DNA of 64,000 bases, from the NCBI GenBank assembly GCA_963678705.1, contig OY783203.1, forward strand, positions 41,974,347 through 42,038,346, written 5' to 3'. A model generated the notes under the pieces. The model had not been told where the DNA came from. It searched no databases and was given only the letters and a program-made list of their open reading frames with translations. A program made the translations under genes and the position numbers. This document shows positions 34,642 to 46,225 of the stretch, piece after piece. The stretch is from Panorpa germanica. Taxonomy: Eukaryota > Arthropoda > Insecta > Mecoptera > Panorpidae. Position 1 is the first letter of the stretch; each line of letters starts with the position of its first letter.

Positions 34642-35203
34642 GGGCCGGTTTTATGGTCTTTTATTTACTTCGGGGTTACGAAACCCAGAGTTAGCTTAGT
34701 TCGGTACTTATTTTTGTATCGGGTTTTATGGTCCAAATTTAATCCCGAGTTAGTTAGTAGAGACGTAAACCATATTTTAAGTAATTCGAATATTTGTTTA
34801 CAGTTGTAAATCCATGGGAATGCAAGATTCAGTTTAATTATTGTTTTAAAAATGACGGATTTCTCAACTTAGTACTATATTTGTATAATAGCTGATCTTC
34901 CTCATCATCTGTTATTGATAATTGATTAAGGTCACTCACAAAATTCATAATAAACAATAATTTAATATTATAACCTAAAATATTATAATAATGATAGCTA
35001 AACTGGCTGAGATAGCATGATATTTTATCTCTGTTGCACACTTACTCCGGGTTAAATATTATTACCTTGATTTATGACGGGATATCTTACTTCGTGATTT
35101 TAGTTTCGAGTTAGCGTTAACCCTTGATGATAAAACTCATTTTTCGTTTAATTCGGGAGTTAGCTATTTAGTTCGGTAGTAAGACGAACCATAAAACCGG
35201 GCC
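34642..35203. mobile_element. PIF/Harbinger-type non-autonomous element, 562 bp
   Basis: The left end GGGCCGGTTTTATGGTC pairs with the right end AACCATAAAACCGGGCC (15 of 17). It is flanked on both sides by TAA (34639-34641 and 35204-35206), the 3-base target typical of PIF/Harbinger. Subterminal repeats of CGAGTTAG-type words recur near both ends (CCGAGTTAGTTAG, TCGAGTTAGCG, GGGAGTTAGC). The interior minus frame at 34838-35041 (67 codons, with an acidic LSITDDEEDQLLYK stretch) might be a remnant of the parent's coding region. I cannot align it to a transposase. Confidence 0.8.
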
Positions 35204-35206
35204 TAA

Positions 35207-35538
35207 GTGGTTTATTAAATAATGCAAATCCAAGGTAACGCCAATTATAACATAATTCATCGCTCATTCAATTATTACCCTTTATCTTAAATTACTGTTT
35301 CACAACCTCTTTAAAAGCTATCTTTAATATGCAATATACTCGTAATCTGTAGCGAAATTCGTAATCGGGCCTTGGACTAAAAAGAGTATATTGTAACTAG
35401 GTAAAACGTAACTTAGCGCGAGAAAAATAAAAGTTCGAAGCAAATGTTGAATAGTAGAATCGTAACAGAATATGTTTCTAAATGACAAGATGATCAAATT
35501 TGCTGAGAATAAAACATCATTATAGCCAAGCCGTTGCG
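35207..35538. other. AT-rich stretch without recognised features
   Basis: A 72-codon minus frame (35324-35542) is unrecognised. Confidence 0.5.
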
Positions 35539-35720
35539 CCATCCATAAATTACGTCACATAAATTTCCTGCTATACTGATCTCCTTGTCATTGTCACACT
35601 TTGTCATATTTTGCGAATGTGTGATGCCACACATTTCAATTACTAAATTTTTTTTATAATATTTTATGGTTTTTAGAATAAATGACCTTTTCTTTTTATT
35701 TAGATGTCATGGAAATTTAT
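35539..35720. repeat. Left part of the CCATCCATAA MITE family
   Basis: CCATCCATAAATTACGTCAC at the left edge is the best-preserved terminus of the family, followed by TTGTCATTGTCACACTTTGTC. I cannot place the right end. Confidence 0.65.
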
Positions 35721-37609
35721 ACTTTTTTCAGAAAATTACTTTTTTTTTAACTTACTTAACTTACTACACATTTCAATTTTTTTTATATTGCTTCTCACGG
35801 AAATGTATACTTTTTTACGAAATTACCATTATCTAACATACATTTTGTGTTTTACACAAAACTTAGAACATATCAACTTATATAAAACGACTAAGTTATT
35901 TAATACTTTTCTTAAACTACTTTGGTTTTATATAATAGGCTTAAAAATTTTGTAAATTGTCTGGGTTTTACATTGCTGGTAGCATTTACCTTAAACGAAT
36001 GATAAAGAAAATGAATATTTACATTTATTCCCTTATTTTAAAATAGGGCTTAAGATTTCCCAACCGGATATTTTACTTAATATGTTTACTTTAAGGTAAA
36101 AAAGTTTTGTATTTATTTTAAAATTTAATTAAAAAGTTTCATTTATAAAGGTGTTAAGCAGTTGACTGGATGAGTTAAAACAATGGAATATTATTTTGAG
36201 GTTATCTTTTTGGTATATACAGCTATAATGCTTTCCATAAAACTGACACGTTCACGGGAACAAACTTTACTTAAACAACCTTTATTGTCATAAAAAAATT
36301 ACGTTAAATCGGACTTATAAGACTAAGCTATAAATAGCATTGTCTCATTCATTCATTTTGTAAAATATCTCACTTTTGGTCTTACAGTTCGCTCTTTTAT
36401 TTCATCCAGAATTCTTTATAAATTGTTACACAGCTTTAAGCTCAAGAAAGGGCTTGTGAACTAATTCTTAGGGGTAGAATTTTTAATTTTTGATCGAAAT
36501 AGTTGTTAATAAATATATATTGGCATTTCTATTATTACAATTAAAAATTTGACTTGTAGATTTAGCGCTACGGCTATCGGTCATATTTATGACGAAACAT
36601 TTTCTTCTAACGTTGGATCAATTTAAAAGAGAAAAAATGATTATTTTAATTGTTAATATCTCCAAAAATATAAGAAGTTATTAAAAAATAATTGAACATT
36701 TGCGGCTCTGGTAGCCAACTTTATCAATGTTTTGCAGTTTTATAGAAATTAAGACATGGTTTACAAGCTCAATGTCATTGAATTGCTTAAAATTGATTTT
36801 ATTATTTTAATTATATAATTTTCTTCAATCACATAATTATAAAAGTGTCATTTTAAAATTGTGACAAATCAAAATGATCTCCACTGACAATTTATTTCTT
36901 CGTGCGACTATTGAATTGACATTATGGAAAATATTCTCTCCACATTTGCATTGTGGGCCAGAATGACTAATATACTGTCCCATTTATTCGGGACGGGAAA
37001 ACCCTATCTAAAGCTGAACATATTCATGGTAGAATAATAATTGAGGTTGGTTTTTGTCTATATGAAACATAAACTAGTTTATATTTATTTTGATCAGAAT
37101 AAAATTTATGTATAACATATTACACTAAAAATTTCGTATTTTGTGTGTATATACATTGTAGTATACATTGGGTCTAAAAATATTGGTTTGCAAGTAACAA
37201 AGATCTTCTGATCTGAGTCAATATTCTATCACTACTCTACTGAGTCTACTTCACTAAGGCCTAACCAGCCATCTGGTAATTTAGCACCCTAACTAGTCCG
37301 CCTCTGGTAGTACATATGATACGTTATTGCATAACACTGGTACTAATATCAAGCTCTCGTCACGTGATACTTAGATGAAATCACGTGATCATTATAGTTG
37401 TAGTAATGATTATGATTTTCACACTTTGATGTCTTTTTGTTCCTTGTGCCAATTACTATAAACGTTTCTTGTAAACGGGAACGTGTGATTAGGTTCATTC
37501 CATTGACTGGTTACATAACTGGTAATCAAAATATCAACAATTAGATGTGTAGCAATGTTGTATAACACTTTTCCAATTCATGAAATTCATTCATATTAAT
37601 TATAAAATT
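35721..37609. other. AT-rich stretch without firm features
   Basis: AGTCCGCCTCTG at about 37297 resembles a hAT right end with no partner. The 83-codon Leu/Phe-rich plus frame at 35704-35955 is compositional. Confidence 0.4.
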
Positions 37610-37690
37610 TATTTTTTTATTTAATTTGTTTAACGTTAATATGTTTTCAATGGTGAGTCCTATCACTGACGACCTCCTGCTACGAGGGTA
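37610..37690 (-). repeat. SINE tail fragment
   Basis: On the minus strand it reads GTAGCAGGAGGTCGTCAGTG, ATAGGACTCACCATTG and AACGTTAAA, the 3' third of the SINE. It abuts the mariner remnant. Confidence 0.7.
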
Positions 37691-38000
37691 GTTTGATATT
37701 TCAGTCTCCTCCTTTTTTTGAAAAAGCGCTTTATTTCTTAATAAAAGATATTTTTTCTTCAAAAAAGCGCTTTATGTATCAACATAGTCTCCTTTAGGCT
37801 TGATACATTTAGTCCAGCGTTTTTCCCATTTTTTTATTCCTTCCAAATAATAGGTTTTCTCAAGGCCCTCAAAATAGGCGAATTTTTCAGTCGGCTTTGA
37901 GATGACCTCTTTGTTAAACCTAAATCTCTTACCGCCCAGCCATTTCTTAAGGTTTGGAAACAGGAAATAGTCCCAGGGAGCATTTAGCTTCTCGGCCACT
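37691..38000 (-). pseudogene. mariner transposase C-terminal remnant
   Basis: The minus-strand frame (37772-37999) contains WDYFLFPNLKKWLGGKRF, then EGLEKTYYLEGIKKWEKRW and TKCIKPKGDYVDT, then a stop. This is the C-terminal segment of a mariner (IS630/Tc1/mariner superfamily) transposase, the part following the third catalytic Asp. Everything upstream, including the DNA-binding region and catalytic residues, is missing, and SPDLAPSDYF has become NAPWDYF. A block of about 37 bases with GCGCTTTTTT / AAAAAAGCGC words is duplicated just downstream (about 37722 and 37762). It cannot encode an active enzyme. Confidence 0.85.
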
Positions 38001-38439
38001 GTCGATCAGTGTAATTTAACAAACTACATACATATTTGGTTTTATTTTACTGTAGTACGCCCCTGCAAGCTTCTTTCAATCGAAGTATTATATATTTCCA
38101 AAGATTCTTCACATTCTATTGCAAATTGAATCGTCGGCGACTTGAAATTATTTTAAATGTATGTCGACAAAAGGGCTAGACAAGACAACCCTGCTGTAAA
38201 AGATAATGCAAGAAAACAGACTAAAATATTTTCTCTTTTATGTGAGTAATGTCAATCATATTGTATTTTATATGCATTTTGTCTAAAACGATTTATCACT
38301 CGTGTTTTCGCATTATTTTCTAAATATATATGTGATAGCGAGAGCAATACCAATATTCGCAAAATAATAAAATATAATAAAAACATCCCAAATAAACTAT
38401 GAACGCCAATGTAATTATAATTAAAAAAAAAAAAAAATT

Positions 38440-38697
38440 GACAGCGTTACCTCGGCATTTATGTAAAGAAAGAGTGTGCAAAATTTCAAAAGAATGGGTG
38501 CAGTAGATTTTGAGCTGGAGAGGGCACCGACTCTGAAAAAGCTAAGTGTGAGAAAAACGTGTTTAAAAGTTTCAAAGAAAGACGAAACCAGACCAGAGAG
38601 GTGAAGACTTAAAACTCTATATCTCCGACAGTTTTACTTCAATCGACTTCAAATTTTCAGATAACAAACTTAATATGTTGTACGTTAACATAAATAA
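38440..38697 (+). repeat. Unclassified repeat-like GC-moderate segment
   Basis: Words such as GTGTGCAAAATTTCAAAAGA, GGGTGCAGTAGATTTTGAGC and CAATCGACTTCAAATTTTCA have the style of untranslated regions of insect transposable elements. There is only one copy in this window, so this is an impression rather than an observation. Confidence 0.25.
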
Positions 38698-38740
<43 letters not shown>

Positions 38741-38760
38741 ATTATTATTATTATTATTAA
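38698..38760. repeat. (TA)n followed by (TTA)n
   Basis: TA repeats to about 38735, then about eight TTA units. On the minus strand the TAA units form the 3' tail of the adjacent LINE, as is usual for several insect non-LTR clades. Confidence 0.95.
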
Positions 38761-39540
38761 TTGTTTATTGTTCGCCTTTCGGCTTTACAGTCTACATTCT
38801 TAATACATTTCATATACTTCAACTTACAATTAAATTTAAACTATTCTAGACCTTTTTATTTCCAAAAGTACTTTTTGCTTCTTCTTCTCTTGACCCTCTT
38901 CCTTCATTTTCCCTAGTCTTCCTTCTGGACTGGTCTATTCCCTAGTCTATTTTTCTGGACTGAAGTTTAACTGTTTCCTCGCTACTTCTTTCTTTCTCCT
39001 GCTTCCCTTCACAGCCTCTTTTAGTACTTCTTCTCTCTTCCTGTTCCTTGTGCAACCCAGCCACCAGCTTATTTATTGTCCTGTTTTTCCTTTCCTTTTT
39101 ACTATTTCCGCCATCCACCTCTTTCCTTCACTGACTCCCTTTAATAGCTGGCCAATATTCCTTTCGCTCGCTACTTTTTCCTTACACTCAAACTTGATGT
39201 GCTCCAGTGTTTCGTCCTCCGCTCCGCACACTCTACACTTTCTTTCCTCACTACTTTCCCAGTATCTGTTTCCTTTTTCCTCATTTCCCAATCTAAACCT
39301 TGCTGTCCTTCTTATGTGTTTTATATCTTTTTCTATAAGGTACTGAGGCACATTATTTTCCCATAACCTTTTACATCTTGTATTGTAGTTGCTTTTTTCG
39401 ATTTTTCCCATTCTCTCCTGTTGCTGTATCTCCTTATCCCTTCTCCTTAGCTCCTCTTCCACACTTGTGCCTCGTTCTCTTCTCCTCTCTGCCTCCTCGA
39501 TCGCCATTCCATTCCTTTCAAAATACTCCTTTCTCTTTTA
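38737..39540 (-). mobile_element. Non-LTR retrotransposon, 5'-truncated, 3' end
   Basis: The minus-strand frame at 39507-39073 (144 residues) is the best-preserved LINE protein here. It is charged and coiled-coil-like at first (EEAERRRERGTSVEEELRRR), then has RFRLGNEEKGNRYWESSEE and a C-x2-C-x8-H-x4-C knuckle, CRVCGAEDETLEHIKFEC. This layout is usual for the C terminus of the endonuclease/reverse-transcriptase polyprotein in jockey/R1-related elements. No reverse transcriptase domain remains. A 3' untranslated region follows, ending AAGCCGAAAGGCGAACAAT and the (TAA)n tail. The plus-strand frames of 72-98 codons over the same bases are shadows. Confidence 0.8.
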
Positions 39541-40060
39541 TATATATATAACATCAATAATGTTGATATACGTATTTAGAACAACAGATTTTGTTTGTTA
39601 CAAATAACAATCTCTTTAATGGTTTGCCATCAAAGTAATCTATCAAAGATCTGCCAAACAAATAGTAAAAAGTTCATTTTATTTGCAAAAATGCTAATGT
39701 GTTTGAAATGGAATCTTTATTATTAACTATAACTATACTGGTACTGGTATATACATACTAGAATAGTGGTAAATATATTCTCATACATATTGCATTAGTT
39801 TTTTGATAAAGCTGATCAGTCAACAGGAACGACGCGTCAGTTCGTATCTTCACGCAGAAATAAGAATTCTGTAGTAAACAGAAATCCAGTAGAAATCCAG
39901 AACCATGTAGTAGTAGTACTGGACCGTTATAGCAGTGCGAGTTGAGTTTACAAGTCCAGAATCTCTAAACTAGCTGCAAAATGTAGTCACATTAGTGAGT
40001 AGTGTTATAATATAACTAGTTACAATAAAAATTAATAATTAGTTTTAAATAAAAATTAAA
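39541..40060. other. AT-rich stretch without recognised features
   Basis: Nothing recognised. Confidence 0.5.
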
Positions 40061-40325
40061 AGTTAAAATATCACTCCCACTGAATGTTTTAATGTTGTTT
40101 TTAATTTTGTATTGCATTTAGATTGTATAACATATGGGGATATGCGTAGTAGCATTTCCTACACCGTTTTTAATTTAGAATCTAATTTACGCTTTCTTTG
40201 TTTTTTTGGAACCTTACAAGGTCCAATGCTTCTAAATTAAAAATACAATAATTAAAAAACTATATTATATTATAACTTAAAAAATGTGACAATCTGTCAA
40301 AATTCAGCGATATTAAATAAAATAA
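40061..40325. mobile_element. TTAA-flanked MITE family, copy C, right-truncated
   Basis: Starts TTAAAATATCACTCCCACTG and continues with CTTACAAGGTCCAATG and GTGACAATCTGTCAAAAT, matching copies A and D. The right half is lost. Confidence 0.65.
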
Positions 40326-41652
40326 ATGAGAAACTGTTTTTAGAATTAAACCGGTACAAATTATCAGTAGAATCATTAAATAAAAATATTTTGGGTAAAA
40401 GTAGGACCTGTAACGATTAAATATCACTAGGTTAGTATGAGTAAAATGTTATATTATTAAGGTAACACCAATAGTTTGTCTACAGTAGGTTTCTTTAACT
40501 TTGGAGTTTGTGGGTCTTGGTTACACCTTTGTTAACTACTTTAAAATAGACTTATTCCAAGTACTATAACCTTAGAATAAATAACAAATAGAAAGACAAG
40601 TTGTCGTAAAAGATACTCGCATATAATGTATGTAGACGCTCCATCACAAACGCGCATTAAGATTAAGAAAATCATAAAAAATATTAAAACTTCTCATCGT
40701 AAAATATACGAGAAAATATTAAAATACAGAAATTTGTAAATGATTTTCCGTAAAATACATTTTTTTAATAAAATATTTTATTAAAATTGTACGAGTATAC
40801 TCATAAATATGTTATGCATTTTTAAGGTTTACACACGTGTATGCTGCAGACTGCTAAGTGCAAGTAAAGTAAAAAACATTAAAGTTTAAATCAATTTTTA
40901 ACTTGGAGGAATATAAAGGGAAGCCAATTATGTTCAACATTTTATATGTAATTATTATTTTATATGAATTTTTTTTTTTACTTTTTTAAATTTTATGTAT
41001 GTACACGTGCGTTCCCAGATAATTGGTAAGCAGAGCATCAACATTTTAAGATAAATGATTATGTTAAGAAATTGTCATGGATAATTCTATCTATAAATTA
41101 TCTCTAAATTTATATTTAGAGTATAACATTTACAATTTACTTATTCAATTTCACAGGGTTAAAAAATATTTGCGATCTAGGTGTAGAATTATTTTCATTA
41201 TTTCATTGTTCGAAAACAGTTTCATCACCGGCCGACCGGCCTCCCTCATCATTTTATAATCTCGTTGCCAAATATTCTGCTTTTATCGTTAATAATATAA
41301 TAATGAAACATTTACGTTTAATTTAGTTTTTGTTTATTTTAAAAAATAAACAACGGTACTAAAGTGTATATACTAATCGTAAATCAGAGTATTTCATGGT
41401 AAAATATTACAATATACTTTTTGTTTAGATTGCATGTTAATGATAAAAAGGTTTTCTCTGGTTTGTAATTTAATTTTCTGGAAAATGCTTGAATGTAATA
41501 TCTGATAATTAAAATAAATGATACAAAATTGTAAGTGTATCCAATATTAGAATCGTAATGGAACATAAGGTTATAATACGCTGCTTGCTTGATATAGATT
41601 ATACTCGTATATAATATGAACAAATACTAACAACACATATGAATATTATCCT
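40326..41652. other. AT-rich stretch without recognised features
   Basis: Nothing recognised on either strand. Confidence 0.5.
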
Positions 41653-41730
41653 CTGGATGATTGGGGTAGTTAGGTCATCAACTCTAACACTCAGCTCTTC
41701 TTGTATGCGAGTTCGATTCTCAGAAATGGA
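41653..41730 (+). repeat. tRNA-like segment, probably another SINE head or tRNA pseudogene
   Basis: TGGGGTAGTTAGGTCA resembles an A box and GCGAGTTCGATTCTCA a B box at roughly the right spacing. The acceptor stem does not pair well, so I do not call a functional tRNA. It differs from the main SINE family. Confidence 0.35.
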
Positions 41731-42950
41731 ATAAATTTATTTCATGACTGGTAATGAAATGAGTCAACAATTAATAAAGATAATTATAAGTCAAGAAATG
41801 TAGTTTTTGGATATTCTTTATGTTGGGGTTATTGGAAATTTGCGGAGAATATGTTTTATTCGTTAGTGTATTCTCTTGATTATTTTACAACAGTTACACT
41901 CTTGACAACAGTTAATTAATTATCGACTTATAATTAAAAACGTTAACAAATATAATTTGGGGTAGTTTCTAATAAAGTAAATTGCGCAAACATTTGATAT
42001 GGTCCTTCGATTGATACTATTTTCAAAAATATGGTTTTCGACCTCTTCAGCCTAAAATCTGTAATTAGTTCAGTTCAGATTAGTGGGTATGTTTTCTACC
42101 TCTTAGAGATACTATTTTAAAAGGATATAACTATAAAAATAAACATTTTAAGGTAGTAGCTCCGTGGCAGTCAAGAAAAAAGTCGCATGTTTATTTTGAT
42201 ACTCGCTCTTTTACGGTCGCCTGACTAGCTTATAGTCTGACTGATGTAAATATAGGAAACGTACAACGATAAACGTGCAACGTTGCCACGTCATTTCTAC
42301 AGGATTATTTTAATATCCCCTCTGTTGAAAACTATCGTCAAAATATGTTATTATTTCTAATTTTTCATCGGAACTATGTGGTGAATAATTTTCTTTTGTA
42401 GAGTTATATAATTTTAATAGTTAGCAGTTTTTCATAAAGATGCTTCTAAGTAGAAAATTAAAACTTATCATTTTCGCACTGGACGCGTAAAAAGTATCAA
42501 TTCTAATTTCAATTATCTAATGCTTGGTGTGGTCAATCGTCTTAAAATAATAACATCTTGTATTTTATGTATTTAATTACCTATTCTCCAAGTTTTGAAG
42601 ATTTCTTAAAATATAGCAAGCGCGGAGCAACTACCTTAAAATATTTTTTTATTATTTAAAAAAATTTACATTTTTTAGATGAAATTTTATAAATAAGAAA
42701 GTACGTAACATAAATATACAAGTAAATTGACATTTATGATACAAAAATGTTACTTAATGTGTTACTTTTCTTTTTTTTATGTATTTAAGTAAAATAAATG
42801 ATTGTCAAAACGTCTAGGCATTACTTGATTTTAAAATTATTTTATCTTGAGTTGCTTTTGAGATATAATGTAATACACAAAGTGTCTTCTGGCAGCCGTC
42901 ACCGTAAAACATTTATTCAAAATTGATTTCCCAGAAGCACAACTTTGTAC
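41731..42950. other. AT-rich stretch without recognised features
   Basis: Nothing recognised. Confidence 0.5.
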
Positions 42951-42973
42951 TACGTTACGTTACGTTACGTTAC
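42951..42973. repeat. Short (ACGTT)n tandem repeat
   Basis: About four and a half units of ACGTT. This is not the insect telomere unit TTAGG. Confidence 0.9.
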
Positions 42974-43699
42974 CAGTCCTCGTGTTCGTATGTTATTTGT
43001 TAAAAACGTAATCTGGTGCCGGAGATCCGCGTAACCAAGAGTTATGCTCCTCCATCCACAAGTTTGTAATGCATTGTCATTTGTCGTTGTAAGTTCGTGA
43101 ACTCGTTTATGTCTGGTATGCATATGCATATTCATTATCGAAGATCAATATACAGAGCCGGAACGAAAAAACGCAGCGCGTGGTGCAAAGTTAATTTACG
43201 GGGCTTTTCGTAAAAAAATATAATTTATTGCATTTTGCAAATTCGTGTTATGACATATAAATGGGCACCACAATTAACAAAAACATTACATTCTTAGATA
43301 GTTTCAACCTTCAAGCGACATATGGAAATTCCTGACATTCAGATCATTAGTTTACGAGTTATAGTGGTTTTAGTAACGATAATTTCGTGTGTTGATAAAA
43401 TATTGCCTTTTAATGGAAAAATACCGTTAAAACAAAGCAATGGCTTGACAAATATTATTCAGGCTCGATATTTTCCATATAATTGATAACTCGTACAGTA
43501 ATGGACGAAATATCATGAAATTTTGAAGAACTGTTCTTAAATAGTTCTTTTTTGGAGGTAATAAAGAGTATCTTAAGAGTGTAATAAATTTTTTTTTGAC
43601 GTGACATGATAAGTGACAATATTCAAAATGTATATTTGAATAAAAACAAATTTGAATAAAAAACGAAATGAAAACGTTTTGATATAACAAAAACATTCA

Positions 43700-43770
43700 A
43701 CGGTGCGGGGCATTGCCGGCGCGGGGTCTAGGGCAGCCGCACTGGCCTCTGATTGCCCCTGACACTGAAT
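43700..43770 (-). repeat. GC-rich hAT-like fragment
   Basis: On the minus strand it starts CAGTGTCAGGGGCAATCAGA and contains GGCTGCCCTAGACCCCGCGC. It is strikingly GC-rich against its surroundings, and the CAG start is hAT-like. No partner end found. Confidence 0.4.
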
Positions 43771-43839
43771 AAATAAATGCATCAAACAAACTGACATATT
43801 TTTAGTTATTATGAGTATATATTAATAAATATTACATGC

Positions 43840-44060
43840 AATTAGTTCAATTAGCGTTTATTAGTATGTTTGATTTGAATTCAATAAAATTATTTAAATC
43901 AAATTTTAATTAAATTTATAAATTGAAATATTTGACTCGAATGTAATTATTAATATAATTTTTCATATAGACTGACTATAAAAAAAATATTTTTTTACCT
44001 TCAGCAAAAACCGTCCCCGTGCACACAAATAAAATTTTGAAATATTGAAACTTTAGATAC
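43840..44060 (+). repeat. Dispersed AT-rich repeat, copy 2 of 2
   Basis: Matches 6200-6500 in order: TCAAATTTTAATTAAAT, AAATTGAAATA, TTTTTCATATAGACTGACTA, GCAAAAACCGTCCCCGTGC. Confidence 0.5.
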
Positions 44061-44720
44061 TAAATTATGACACAATCCAACATTTAAACTTTCTCGAAAG
44101 TTCCCTAACGAGCTTTGTATATATTTGAACGCCAAAAGTCTCTACGAAATAGGAAATTTTCAAATATATAAATTCAATTTAAATCATTGAAACATAATAT
44201 AGGACAACTAGTAATATTTTTTAGGTTGGTTCAATTTGCAGTTTTACGACACTTCATAATATTTTAATCCTTGCAAAGGTCTTCTTAAGATTGAAGCAAT
44301 CCAAAAACAATATTTTATTAATAAATTTATCTAAGAAATGGAATTTTATGATTGAAATAAGAATAAACTATAATTTAGCCTTATTAGATAATATTAGATA
44401 ATATTACAACCATATTATTACCATATAACATATTATAATAGGTTACATTTTTTACTTAAAAGGTATTTTACTATATAACAAATAAACCTTAAATACACGT
44501 AACTCTGCTGTAATTAACATTAATTTTTTGAATTTTATTAACTTCAAGTGAACTCAATTAAGTCAATTTTAATTGAGATATCCTAATCTAGTTTGTAGAT
44601 ATTGTTTTTGGGACCCAATTGTCGATGTACTACTTCGATATACCCAGTTACAATTGTTTACAGATTCCATACTATCGAATATAAATTTGTGAAATCTCAA
44701 TGTGAAAATTGCATTAGTAC
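44061..44720. other. AT-rich stretch without recognised features
   Basis: A short TTAGATAATA tandem lies at about 44385-44405. Nothing else. Confidence 0.5.
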
Positions 44721-44774
44721 CTGCAAGAACTGCCAGAAGGAGGTGGTAGCCAAGAGGATTAGCATCGTTCAACA
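44721..44774 (-). CDS. Candidate 54-base minus-strand exon
   Basis: On the minus strand a good acceptor (TATAATTCTTATTTAG) precedes 54 bases ending TTCTTGCAG|GTACTAAT, a good donor. Only one frame is open through the exon, reading LNDANPLGYHLLLAVLAG, which is hydrophobic and could be part of a signal peptide or membrane segment. It starts needing two bases and leaves one, so its length is a multiple of three. No other firm minus-strand exon is in the window, so it may be a chance splice-site pair or part of a nested antisense gene. Confidence 0.3.
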
Positions 44775-45224
44775 CTAAATAAGAATTATAATAACAAGTA
44801 ATTAATTTATTTCATTTTCAACATAATCTCTTAAGCTTAACAAATCTCGTTATTAGCTTAACAAATGCCGTTAACTGATAAATGCTCTTTTATGACTAAG
44901 CCAATGAAGTATTCTAAGATTATATTTTCATTGAATCAATATCATAAAATAAAGTTAGTACTTTAACGATATTGAACGCAGTATTGACAACTCTTTACTT
45001 TATATACATCAATCAGCGGTGAAGTAACATGCAATAGCACTTTAAACTTTTTCATTTTCAATCATGCAACATCATAATTTATGCATTTTCTATTACATAT
45101 AATCTACACTTGTGTTCTTATACAAAATCCTTACATTGTAAATTTACTTCAGCTATTCTTTTCTTACATAGGTTCACAGTTATATACACGAATGTTGTTT
45201 GATAATTCAGAGACTTTTTTTTAA
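44775..45224. other. AT-rich stretch without recognised features
   Basis: Nothing recognised. Confidence 0.5.
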
Positions 45225-45640
45225 AAAAAAAGCACATTCCTTATCAACACATCAATAATCTCCTTTAAATTGGGTACATTTAGTCGAGCGTTTTCCAATG
45301 TTTTTCTCGTTCCAAATAACAGAATTTCTCGAAGGTTTCAAAATAAGCGTTTTTTCAGTGATGACCTCTTTGTTAGACTCAAATCTCTTACAGCTGAAGC
45401 ATTTTTCAGGTTTAGAAACAGGAAATAGTGCTAAAGGTGCTAAATCTGGAGAATATGCTGGATGGGGTAGCAGATCGTAGCCCAATTTATGGATTTTTAC
45501 CATGGTGACTACACACTCAATCGCAATCGCGCAGATAGCTTTTTCATGTCTAAATATTCATGTAAAATGTTAGCTCAGTTGAGATGCCTGCAGCACTTGA
45601 CGCACTTTCATTCCCTGATCGTCCAATATTATTCCATGTA
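45225..45640 (-). pseudogene. mariner transposase, internally deleted
   Basis: On the minus strand the N-terminal DNA-binding region survives in pieces (AGISTE, then NILHEYLDMKKLSARL at about 45567-45520). It then jumps almost directly to the C-terminal third: MVKIHKLGYDLLPHPAYSPD (45503 downward), LAP, CKRFESNKEVI, and TKCTQFKGDY near 45255. The middle, with the first two catalytic Asp residues, is deleted. The third Asp, in YSPDLAP, is present. Frame shifts occur between the pieces. The C-terminal words (NKEVI, RxTKC, KGDY) match those of 37691-38000, so the two remnants are probably from related mariners. Inactive. Confidence 0.85.
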
Positions 45641-46225
45641 TTTTATAGACTATTTCTGACTTTTAGGTGAACTGAACATTCAGTGTCTTTAAAAAAAATA
45701 TTTTACAATACAAGTTTCATATATAAATAGTAACAAAGTGGGCGTTACATTTCTATCTGCGATAGTGCCGTTACTATTAACCTCTGTACCTTTTTATTTA
45801 AGGTCATTCCCTTGCTGATTACATGTTAATTACACTTTGTAAAGATAACCATAGAAATATTTCATAGTGATCGGAGGAAGGCATAAATCTTGCGCACGAC
45901 ATGCATTAACTCCTCTTAACAGCATCAATGTTTTGTGTCCACCAATGACGATCCATTCTGTTGAAAATTCGTACTCGTAATTAAACGTTGTTAAAATGAC
46001 AAACTGTTTATAATTAATAGTCAGTTCGAACTGCGTTACCGTGAAATCACAACTAACGCTATAGAAACGTTATAGAAAATATATAATGCTAGCAAATCTA
46101 AATATCTCATTGCATAACATTACATTGAAAAGTAAAACCTTAGGAACAAGAACTTATATACGAGTATGTTTTTACAAAGGAACATAAATAATTACTTTCT
46201 ATTATCTATTTCTATTATAAGAACT
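45641..46225. other. AT-rich stretch without recognised features
   Basis: Nothing recognised. Confidence 0.5.

Noticed and set aside
39050-39607. Plus-strand frames of 98 and 72 codons rich in Ser, Leu, Phe and Pro
   Set aside because: They are the antisense of the LINE C-terminal frame at 39073-39507, whose translation has a recognisable zinc-knuckle layout.
41653-41730. A functional tRNA gene
   Set aside because: A- and B-box-like motifs are present, but I could not pair an acceptor stem or a clean anticodon arm, so it is kept only as a tRNA-like repeat.
42951-42973. Telomeric repeat
   Set aside because: The unit is ACGTT, not TTAGG, and there are fewer than five copies.
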